A stretch of DNA of 64,000 nucleotides. It comes from Nocardia tengchongensis (GTDB lineage Bacteria; Actinomycetota; Actinomycetes; Mycobacteriales; Mycobacteriaceae). Shown piece after piece: positions 57,825-64,000 of the stretch. The notes under the pieces are model-generated. The model was given only the letters and a program-made list of their open reading frames with translations, ran no database searches and had not been told where the DNA came from. Made by a program: the position numbers and the translations under genes. The stretch lies in contig NZ_CP074371.1 in the NCBI RefSeq assembly GCF_018362975.1, forward strand, positions 2,418,001 to 2,482,000, read 5' to 3'. Each line of letters begins with the position of its first letter. Position 1 is the stretch's first letter.

Positions 57825-58369
57825 GTTTCACTCGTTGAATCCGTGAATTGACCCGACCGCGATTGCCCGGGTCGCCGGGCACTTGTCGACTTCGTTCCAC
57901 TCGGACATGGTCGGTACCTATCTGCCGGTGTGGTGATCGGTTGGGCGGCAACGCGAACCGGTCCTGGCGGCGAAAAGGTCGAGCAGAGAAGGCTTCCGGC
58001 GGAAAATCGTGATGGGGAAAGCTCTCGGTTCAGCGGTGACGCTTACTTCGGACAGCATGGAGAAGAGCGGGCCTCGCGCCCAGACTGATTTTACGCCGCA
58101 CCGTGCCTGGCCCGAGATCTGATTCCCCGGTCATGCGCACGGTACGGGGCACGTGGTTCGTTCTTCCGGCTCATTTCGGGGTGGTCACGCGTCGAAGTCG
58201 AGTCGCTCCCAACTCGGTGCCGTGCGCTCCGATTGAATGCGGTCGATCGATGGGTGGGAACTGGACCGCCACGGTGGCGGCTCCGGGGTTTCTCTACCGT
58301 TGAGGGACGCTCGAAGGGAGCAGAGTCGCGTTCACGTCGCTCTGCCGCGTAGTGAGGAGTACATGAGAC
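57825..58369. promoter_or_regulatory. Intergenic region between divergent regulators; holds a repeat copy
   Basis: No convincing gene in these 545 bases; frames at 58091-58468 are shadows. The stretch contains a 49-bp copy of the end of the Imm1-like gene (58179-58227). The rest probably carries promoters of the TetR gene and the PaaX gene. Base composition is more varied than the neighbours. Confidence 0.45.
58179..58227. repeat. 49-bp direct repeat, left copy
   Basis: GGGTGGTCACGCGTCGAAGT continues for 49 bases, 45 of which match 62386-62434. The right copy is the 3' end of the Imm1-like gene (read on the minus strand it encodes its last residues, WEPLDFDA). The left copy would encode WERLDFDA, so it is a fragment of such a gene. 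The two flank the PaaX/acyl-CoA cluster. Confidence 0.75.
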
Positions 58370-59128
58370 GTGGCTGACGCGACCGATTCCGCGCGTCTGG
58401 ACTTGGAGACCTATATCCCGCGGCTGACCGCGCGCGGGGTGATTCTCAGTCTGCTGGTGAGCAATCATCCGGCGCGGCCGACGCCGGCGCAGGTGGTGCG
58501 GGCGGCCGGTGCCTTCGGCATCAAGGAATCCGCGGCCCGGGTTGCCTTGAGCCGCATGGTTTCCGGCGGCGATCTGACCCGCACCCGTGATGGCTTTCTA
58601 CTGAGTGAACCACTGCGCGAACGCCGTCAGCGAGTGCTGCACGAGGTCGAGCAGGAGACCCGGGCGTGGCACGGTGACTGGGAGATGGTCGTGGTGTCGG
58701 GCACCGGGCGCGATCCGGCGGAACGCGCTGCCCTGCGCGCCCGGCTGGCCCGTCTTCGCCTTGCGGAACTGCGTGAGGGCGTCTGGTTGCGGCCCGCCAA
58801 TCTGACCCGGGCGCTCGAGCTCGGGAACGCGCCCGTGGAGATCTTCGTCGGCCGGCCCGGGCGTCCCGACGGGGAATTGCTGGATCTGCTGTGGGATCTG
58901 CCCGCCTGGGAGGCGCAGTCGCGCAGACTGCTCGATCTGATCGAACGGGCCGAGAGCCCGGTCGACCGTTTCACCGTCGCGACCGCGATGGTCCGGCACC
59001 TGCTCACCGATCCCATACTGCCGCAACAGCTTCGGCCGGAGCAGTGGACGGCGGATCGGCTGCACCAGGTCTGGGTCGCCTACCAGGACGAGTTCGTGTC
59101 GATCCCGGAGGTCGGGCACGCCTACTGA
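58370..59128 (+). CDS. PaaX family transcriptional regulator
   Basis: A 252-residue regulator of the PaaX family, which represses phenylacetate or fatty-acyl pathways and is released by acyl-CoA. N-terminal wHTH LTARGVILSLLVSNHPARPTPAQVVRAAGAFGIKESAARVALSRMVSGGDLTRTRDGF, then the middle domain AWHGDWEMVVVSG, LRLAELREGVWLRPANL, and a C-terminal helix with MVRHLLTDPILPQQLRPEQWTADRLHQVW. GTG 58370 start. It leads the acyl-CoA dehydrogenase gene by 72 bases that contain nested inverted repeats, likely its operator. Confidence 0.88.
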   Translation: MADATDSARLDLETYIPRLTARGVILSLLVSNHPARPTPAQVVRAAGAFGIKESAARVALSRMVSGGDLTRTRDGFLLSEPLRERRQRVLHEVEQETRAWHGDWEMVVVSGTGRDPAERAALRARLARLRLAELREGVWLRPANLTRALELGNAPVEIFVGRPGRPDGELLDLLWDLPAWEAQSRRLLDLIERAESPVDRFTVATAMVRHLLTDPILPQQLRPEQWTADRLHQVWVAYQDEFVSIPEVGHAY

Positions 59129-59147
59129 CCGAAATATTACTCATTGA

Positions 59148-59191
59148 CTTCGACTGTTCGGAAAACGTAATGTCCGAATTGGTAGTCGAAG
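59148..59191. promoter_or_regulatory. Nested inverted repeats before the acyl-CoA dehydrogenase gene
   Basis: CTTCGACT (59148-59155) and TTCGGA (59157-59162) pair with TCCGAA (59173-59178) and AGTCGAAG (59184-59191) around AAACGTAATG. The last arm runs into the GGAGG ribosome site. It may be a PaaX operator or an RNA hairpin that hides the ribosome site. Confidence 0.55.
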
Positions 59192-59200
59192 GAGGCAGTC

Positions 59201-60829
59201 ATGCAGACACACGAGGTGTTCAACCAGTCCGTACCGCTCTACGGCCACAATGTCGCGGACGACGCGACGCTGCTCGACGGGCTCGTCCGCGAGGGAGCCG
59301 AGTGGGCGCTCGACGACATCGGGCGGCTGGGTCGGCTGGCCGGCACCGAACAGGTCCAGGAGTGGGGGCGGGTCGCCAACGAGAACCCGCCGATCCTGCG
59401 GCCCTACGACCGCTTCGGTCACCGCATCGACGACCTCGAGTTCCACCCCGCGTGGCACGAACTGATGTCCGCGGCGGTCGCCAACGGCCTGCACGGCGCG
59501 CCCTGGAGCGATCCGCGAACGGGCAGCCATGTGGCCCGCGCCGCGAAGTTCTACGTCTGGAGCAATGTCGAGGCCGGACACACCTGCCCGATCTCGGCAA
59601 CCTACGCCGCCGTGCCCGCGTTGCGCGACGCCCCCGACCTGGCGGCGATCTACGAACCGCTGCTGTCGAATTCGCACTACGAGGGCGGTCTGCGGACCCC
59701 GCTCGACAAGCCCGGCCTGCTGGCGACGATGTCGATGACCGAGAAGCAGGGCGGGTCCGACATTCGCGCCAACACCACCCGCGCCATCGCACAGCCGGAC
59801 GGGACCTACCGGATCGTCGGCCACAAATGGTTCACCTCGGCGACCATGGCGGACCTCTTCCTGGTCCTGGCGCAGACGGGCGCGGGGGTCACCTGTTTCC
59901 TGGTGCCGCGGGTGCTCGAGGACGGCACCCGCAACAACGTTCGCCTCATGCGCCTGAAGGACAAACTGGGCAATCGGTCGAACCCGTCAGCGGAGATCGA
60001 ATACGAGAACGCCCTCGCCTGGCGGATCGGCGACGAAGGCCGCGGCGTGCCGACGATCATCAAGATGGTCAACATGACTCGGCTCGACTGCCTGATCGGC
60101 GCCGCGTCGGGCATGCGCCGCGGTGTCGTCCAGGCCGCGCACCACGCGACGCATCGGAAGGCGTTCGGCGCGTATCTCATCGATCAGCCGTTGATGCGAA
60201 ATGTGCTGGCGGACCTCGCGGTCGAATCGGAAGCGGCGACGCTGCTGATGATGCGCCTCGCCGGCGCCCACGACCGGGCCGTGCGCGGAGACCAGGCGGA
60301 ATCGACCTTCCTGCGGCTGGCCCTGGCGGTAGGCAAGTACTGGGTGTGCAAGCGGTGGCCCGCGCATGCGGCCGAGGCGATGGAGTGTTTCGGCGGCAAC
60401 GGGTTCATCGAGGAATCACAGATGCCGCGCCTGTTCCGGGAATCCCCGCTCAATGGAATCTGGGAGGGCAGCGGCAATGTCGCGGCGCTCGACGTGCTGC
60501 GGGCGATGGGCAAGAACCCGCACACGGTCGACGCCTTCTTCGCCGAAGTCGCTCTCGCTGGGGCCGAGCCGAGTATCGAGCGCGTGGTGAACGAAATCCG
60601 CAGCCAGTTGCGCGATCTCGCGGACGCGGAAGTACTGGCGCGCCGGGTGATCGAAAAGATGGCTCTGGTGCTGCAAGCGTCGCTGCTGGTTCGGTCCGGT
60701 AACCAGGCGGTGGCGGACGCGTTCATCGCCACCCGGCTCGACGGTGACCGGGGCAGCGTCTACGGAACCCTGCCTCGCGGAGTGGATTTCGCGGCGATCC
60801 TCGACCGCGTCAGCGCCAAGGTCGGCTGA
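59201..60829 (+). CDS. Acyl-CoA dehydrogenase (AidB-like)
   Basis: A 542-residue flavoenzyme of the acyl-CoA dehydrogenase superfamily, AidB/isovaleryl-CoA dehydrogenase type. Markers: MSMTEKQGGSDIRANTTRA (FAD-binding), FTSATMADLFLVLAQ, MNMT-like core VNMTRLDCLIGAASGMRRG, HRKAFGAYLIDQPLMRNVLAD, and MECFGGNGFIEESQMPRLFRES with NGIWEGSGNV. The extended length and C-terminal region fit AidB-like proteins. It starts after GGAGG and follows PaaX; the acyl-CoA ligase is 36 bases downstream, so the two are likely one operon. Confidence 0.92.
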   Translation: MQTHEVFNQSVPLYGHNVADDATLLDGLVREGAEWALDDIGRLGRLAGTEQVQEWGRVANENPPILRPYDRFGHRIDDLEFHPAWHELMSAAVANGLHGAPWSDPRTGSHVARAAKFYVWSNVEAGHTCPISATYAAVPALRDAPDLAAIYEPLLSNSHYEGGLRTPLDKPGLLATMSMTEKQGGSDIRANTTRAIAQPDGTYRIVGHKWFTSATMADLFLVLAQTGAGVTCFLVPRVLEDGTRNNVRLMRLKDKLGNRSNPSAEIEYENALAWRIGDEGRGVPTIIKMVNMTRLDCLIGAASGMRRGVVQAAHHATHRKAFGAYLIDQPLMRNVLADLAVESEAATLLMMRLAGAHDRAVRGDQAESTFLRLALAVGKYWVCKRWPAHAAEAMECFGGNGFIEESQMPRLFRESPLNGIWEGSGNVAALDVLRAMGKNPHTVDAFFAEVALAGAEPSIERVVNEIRSQLRDLADAEVLARRVIEKMALVLQASLLVRSGNQAVADAFIATRLDGDRGSVYGTLPRGVDFAAILDRVSAKVG

Positions 60830-60865
60830 GCGCGCCGGTCAGCAACGAGTCGAAGGAGTCGAGGA

Positions 60866-62374
60866 ATGCAGGGAATCGGTGACTGGGCCACCCGGCGGGC
60901 GCAACTCGGTGGCGAGAAGATCGCGTTCGTATCCGGGGATCGCTCGTGGACCTACCGTGAGTTCGATGACCGTACCAACCGGTTGGCGAATCAGCTTCGG
61001 GATCGTTTCGGCATCCGGCGCGGCGATCGGATCGCCGCGGTGGTGCCGACGTCGGTCGAGTGCCTGGAGATCCTGTTCGCCGCCGCGAAGCTCGGCGCGA
61101 TCTTCACGCCGATCAACGTGCGGCTGACCGCGCCCGAGATCGCTTACGTGCTGGGCGATCTCGGCGCGAACCTGCTCTTCGCCCATCCCGCATTCCCCGC
61201 AGCCCAGCGCGCCGCGCAGGAACCGGGCACCTACGTCCGGGAGATCGTCGCGCTCGGCGATGACTACACGGCGCTGCTGGACACCGCCGATCCGACACCG
61301 GTGACGCTGATCGCCGCGCGACACGACGTCGCGGTGATCATGTACACGTCCGGGACCACCGGCCGCCCCAAGGGGGCGATGATCACGCACGAGAATCTTC
61401 GAGCCAACGCTGCCGCGGTCGTCTCGGCCTTCGGCCTGCGGTCGTGCGACGTCACCGTCACGGCACTGCCGATGTTCCATATCGGAGGTCTGGGGCTCTA
61501 CACGTTGCCCTTCATCTACGTCGGAGCCCGCAACGTGATCATGCCGTCGTTCGATCCGGCGGCGGTCCTCGCCGCGGTCGAAGCCGAGCGGGCGACACAA
61601 TTGTTGCTGGTGCCGACCATGTGGCAGGCCGTGATGGAGGTGCCCGAGCTCGAACGCTACGACCTGTCCTCCCTGACCTGTGCGCTCACCTCCGGTGCGC
61701 CCGCGCCGCGCCCGGTCCTGGATTTCCTTGCCCGCAGCGGCATTCCGTTCCGCGAAGGATTCGGGATGACGGAATGCTCGCCCTCGGTGGCGTTGCTCGA
61801 ATCCGAGTACGTCCGCGAGAAGGCCGGCTCGATCGGGCGCCCCTTGTTCGGCATCGAAACCAGGCTCGTCGACGACGCCGACCGCGATGTTCCGACAGGC
61901 ACCGTCGGCGAGCTGCTGGTGCGCGCCGACAACGTATTCGCCGGCTACTGGATGCGTCCGGAGGAATCCGCTCGTGCGCTCCGCGACGGCTGGTTTCACA
62001 GCGGCGACCTGGGTTTCGCCGACGAGGAGGGTTTCATCACCCTCGTCGACCGGAAGAAGGACATGCTCATCAGCGGCGGTGAGAACGTCTACTCCCGAGA
62101 AGTCGAGCTGGCCATCTCCGCCATGCCGGGCATCCACGACGTGGCGGTGGTCGGTGCGCCCCATGAGAAATGGGGTGAGACACCCGTCGCGTGCATCGTG
62201 CTGGACGAAGGGGCGACGGTGACCGCCGAGGAGGTCATCGCCTTCGCCCGCGAACGTCTGGCAGGCTTCAAGACACCCACCAAGGTCCTGTTCCTCGACT
62301 CCCTGCCGGCGACCGCCACCGGCAAGGTGCAGAAGAACCTGCTCCGCGACACAGTCCGCTCAGCGGCATCCTGA
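60866..62374 (+). CDS. Acyl-CoA synthetase (FadD-like)
   Basis: A 502-residue AMP-forming ligase, probably making the CoA ester for the dehydrogenase upstream. Motifs: VIMYTSGTTGRPKGAMITHENL (ATP loop), YGMTE-type GFGMTECSPSVALLE, WFHSGDLGFADEEGFITLVDRKKDMLISGGENVYSREVE and the C-terminal LPATATGKVQKNLLR lysine. Length and motifs are those of medium/long-chain or aromatic acyl-CoA ligases; chain specificity is not clear. ATG 60866. Confidence 0.93.
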   Translation: MQGIGDWATRRAQLGGEKIAFVSGDRSWTYREFDDRTNRLANQLRDRFGIRRGDRIAAVVPTSVECLEILFAAAKLGAIFTPINVRLTAPEIAYVLGDLGANLLFAHPAFPAAQRAAQEPGTYVREIVALGDDYTALLDTADPTPVTLIAARHDVAVIMYTSGTTGRPKGAMITHENLRANAAAVVSAFGLRSCDVTVTALPMFHIGGLGLYTLPFIYVGARNVIMPSFDPAAVLAAVEAERATQLLLVPTMWQAVMEVPELERYDLSSLTCALTSGAPAPRPVLDFLARSGIPFREGFGMTECSPSVALLESEYVREKAGSIGRPLFGIETRLVDDADRDVPTGTVGELLVRADNVFAGYWMRPEESARALRDGWFHSGDLGFADEEGFITLVDRKKDMLISGGENVYSREVELAISAMPGIHDVAVVGAPHEKWGETPVACIVLDEGATVTAEEVIAFARERLAGFKTPTKVLFLDSLPATATGKVQKNLLRDTVRSAAS

Positions 62375-62385
62375 ACTCCACGATC

Positions 62386-62434
62386 GGGTGCTCACGCGTC
62401 GAAGTCGAGCGGCTCCCAACTCAGTGCCGTGCGC
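62386..62434. repeat. 49-bp direct repeat, right copy (3' end of the Imm1-like gene)
   Basis: GGGTGCTCACGCGTCGAAGT continues to 62434 and matches 58179-58227 at 45 of 49 bases, same orientation. It contains the stop codon and last codons of the 62392-62796 gene. Confidence 0.75.
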
Positions 62435-62796
62435 CAGCCGCCGCGTCCGAATGCCCAGTCCTGGATGACATTCACCACGGTGTCGAATGCGGGTGAGCTG
62501 ATGGCGTCCCACGGTGTGGTGTCACTGACCGTGGCGCGAAAATGGGCATCCGGTCCGCCGTCGCGGAACTCGACGATATAGCCGTGGCCCCGTTGCGGAT
62601 CCACGGCCTCGTCGAGGTGAACCTGAATGAAGTGGTCGCCCGGTTCAGAACTGTCGAACCGGTCGACGATGACGAACGGAACACTCAGGTTCATGTCCGC
62701 CAGCAGGTCGTGCAGCGCGTCCTCGGACGGATTCTCGATACTCCGATGCGTGTCGGTGGCTACGACGCGCGGCGACACGGTCTTGTCGTGGTTCAC
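62392..62796 (-). CDS. Imm1-like immunity family protein
   Basis: A 134-residue protein starting at GTG 62796 (VNHDKTVSPRVVAT). DHFIQVHLDEAVDPQRGHGYIVEFRDGGPDAHFRATVSD and the ending WRTALSWEPLDFDA resemble the Imm1/DddI family of nucleic-acid-toxin immunity proteins, though I cannot confirm it. No toxin gene lies beside it. A fragment of its 3' end is repeated at 58179-58227, on the far side of the PaaX/acyl-CoA genes. Likely an orphan. Cytoplasmic. Confidence 0.6.
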   Translation of the reverse strand: MNHDKTVSPRVVATDTHRSIENPSEDALHDLLADMNLSVPFVIVDRFDSSEPGDHFIQVHLDEAVDPQRGHGYIVEFRDGGPDAHFRATVSDTTPWDAISSPAFDTVVNVIQDWAFGRGGWRTALSWEPLDFDA

Positions 62797-62835
62797 CCTG
62801 GGGACGGTATCCCGTGTCGGCGCGTCGCGCGGTCA

Positions 62836-63993
62836 TCACAGGGGAAGGAATTCGGTGAGGGCGGCGGCGACGAGGGCGGGCTGCTCGAGGGTCTGCATGT
62901 GCGGGGTGCCGGGTAGCTCCCGATAGGTTGCCCCGGGGATTCGCTCGGCGATGCCGCTCATGATGGCCGGAGTCGTCGAGGCATCCGCGGTGCCCGCGAG
63001 AACCAGTACCGGGGAAGGGAATTCGGCGAGGCGGCCCTGCACGTCCAAGCCGATGAACGCGCGCCAGGCGGCGGCCCAATCGGCCGGGTTGCCGCGCAGG
63101 ACGCGTTCGCGGGCGTAGCGGACGCTCCAGCCGTTGACCGCCAGCGCGGCCGGGGTGAACCAGCGCGTCAGCGACGGCACTACCTGCGCTTCCATGCCGT
63201 CGACCTCACCGGACCTCGCCCGCGATTCGAACGCGTCGAACGGGTAGTCGGTGGTGGCCAGCAGGGCGAGCGATTCGAATCGTTCCGGGTGCGCCACCGC
63301 CGCGGTCTGCGCGATTCCCCCGCCGTAGGACAGCCCGACCACGTGGGCGCGGTCCAGCCCGAGCGCGTCGAGCACGGCGATGAGGTCCGCGCCGGCGTCG
63401 GCCATGGTGAAGGGGCTCGGCGAACCGGCCGCGGCACCGTGGCCGCGGATGTCGTACGCGAAAACCCTTCGGCCGACGGCGAGTTCCTCCATCACCGCCT
63501 CCCACATCCGCCAGTCCAGGCCGAGGGCGTGCACCAGCACCACCGCGGGTCCGCTCTCGCCGCGCTGCGCCACAACCGTCTCGTGATCGCGAACGGTGAT
63601 GCGGCGCAACGGCACTGGACGCGCCACGCCCTGCTCGGTGAGCACCTCGTCGATGACCGTCAGCGCGTTCAATGCCCGCGGAAATCCCGCGTACACCGAT
63701 ACGTGCTCGGCCAACGCCAGCAACTCCGACGGCGCCACCCCGTTGTGCAGCGCCGCCCGGGTGTGACTGGCGAGTTGCCGTTCGGCCCCGCCGAGGGTGG
63801 CGGTGATCGCCACCGTAGCGATTTCCCGTGCCGCGCGGCCCAGTTCGGCGTGTGCGAGCGCTCCACCGAACGCTCCGCCGACGACCGCCTCGTACATCTG
63901 CGGCGACCGCCGGGCCACCTCCGCCAACGCCTGCTCCGGCGCGGCGCCGATCAGCGCCGCGTACTCCTGTGCTCCGAGCTCGTTGCGATCCAT
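62836..63993 (-). CDS. Carboxymuconolactone decarboxylase / alpha-beta hydrolase fusion
   Basis: A 385-residue fusion. The N-terminal part (residues 1-125) is a carboxymuconolactone decarboxylase/AhpD-like domain: AELGRAAREIATVAITATLGGAERQLASHTRAALHNGVAPSELLALAEHV and PRALNALTVIDEVL. It lacks the CxxC of AhpD-type peroxidases. The C-terminal part is a 3-oxoadipate enol-lactonase-like hydrolase: VVLVHALGLDWRMWE, YDIRGHGAAAGSP, VVGLSYGGGIAQT with nucleophile Ser, LVLAGTADASTTP and PGTPHMQTLEQP. In the usual PcaL fusion the hydrolase comes first, so this one is reversed. ATG 63993. Confidence 0.85.
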   Translation of the reverse strand: MDRNELGAQEYAALIGAAPEQALAEVARRSPQMYEAVVGGAFGGALAHAELGRAAREIATVAITATLGGAERQLASHTRAALHNGVAPSELLALAEHVSVYAGFPRALNALTVIDEVLTEQGVARPVPLRRITVRDHETVVAQRGESGPAVVLVHALGLDWRMWEAVMEELAVGRRVFAYDIRGHGAAAGSPSPFTMADAGADLIAVLDALGLDRAHVVGLSYGGGIAQTAAVAHPERFESLALLATTDYPFDAFESRARSGEVDGMEAQVVPSLTRWFTPAALAVNGWSVRYARERVLRGNPADWAAAWRAFIGLDVQGRLAEFPSPVLVLAGTADASTTPAIMSGIAERIPGATYRELPGTPHMQTLEQPALVAAALTEFLPL

Positions 63994-64000
63994 CTCAGGC

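Noticed and set aside
58091..58468. 125-residue minus-strand frame overlapping the PaaX start
   Set aside because: Arg/Ser/His-rich, no ribosome site, and overlaps a well supported gene.

Overview
The window is high-GC actinobacterial DNA, most likely from a Nocardia or a close relative in Mycobacteriales. Evidence is the GC-biased codon use, the ergothioneine cluster, and a gene order that, from memory, matches the Mycobacterium tuberculosis H37Rv block Rv1013-Rv1026 (pks16, pth, rplY, prs, glmU, TetR, mfd, mazG, lpqU, eno, FtsB-like, DUF501, ppx). Relative to that block, rplY-pth-pks16 is inverted. An ergothioneine locus (egtE divergent from egtABCD) separates it from prs-glmU, and about 18.5 kb of accessory genes lies between mazG and lpqU.

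Layout. 1-4.8 kb: end of an unrecognised gene, SnoaL-like protein, prfC (two frameshifts), a TetR/acyltransferase pair with twin operators, and two small secreted paralogues. 5.1-8.0 kb: rplY, pth, FadD/pks16-like ligase. 8.1-13.9 kb: egtE, egtABCD. 13.9-17.7 kb: DUF2461, acidic protein, prs, glmU, tRNA-Gln. 17.9-23.9 kb: two TetR regulators, mfd, mazG. 24-35.5 kb: accessory genes including TerD, a Stealth sugar-phosphate transferase, a WhiJ-like XRE/DUF397 pair with a small-protein operon opposite, a lipase, a DUF1254/DUF1214 lipoprotein and a CpdA-like phosphodiesterase. 35.6-42.3 kb: a five-gene minus-strand operon behind a probable IdeR/DmdR iron box. 42.4-48 kb: lpqU, eno, FtsB-like, DUF501, ppx. 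48-64 kb: transporters, a large LuxR regulator, hydrolases, 3-hydroxyacyl-CoA dehydrogenase, a PaaX/acyl-CoA dehydrogenase/acyl-CoA ligase cluster between 49-bp direct repeats, an Imm1-like protein and a CMD-hydrolase fusion.

The most interesting candidate system is 35579-42308. A VioC-like 2-oxoglutarate oxygenase, an SbnB-like and an SbnA-like enzyme (together expected to make L-2,3-diaminopropionate), a Y4yA-type PLP enzyme and a MATE exporter sit in one operon, with an iron box over the -35 element. No NRPS or NIS synthetase is present. This looks like an iron-responsive pathway for a small diaminopropionate-derived metabolite or metallophore.

Sequence quality matters here. At least eight genes carry short frameshifts. 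The eno region holds a 1072-bp false tandem repeat that reads as two overlapping low-quality contig ends joined end to end. Broken genes in this window should not be taken as true pseudogenes without resequencing.
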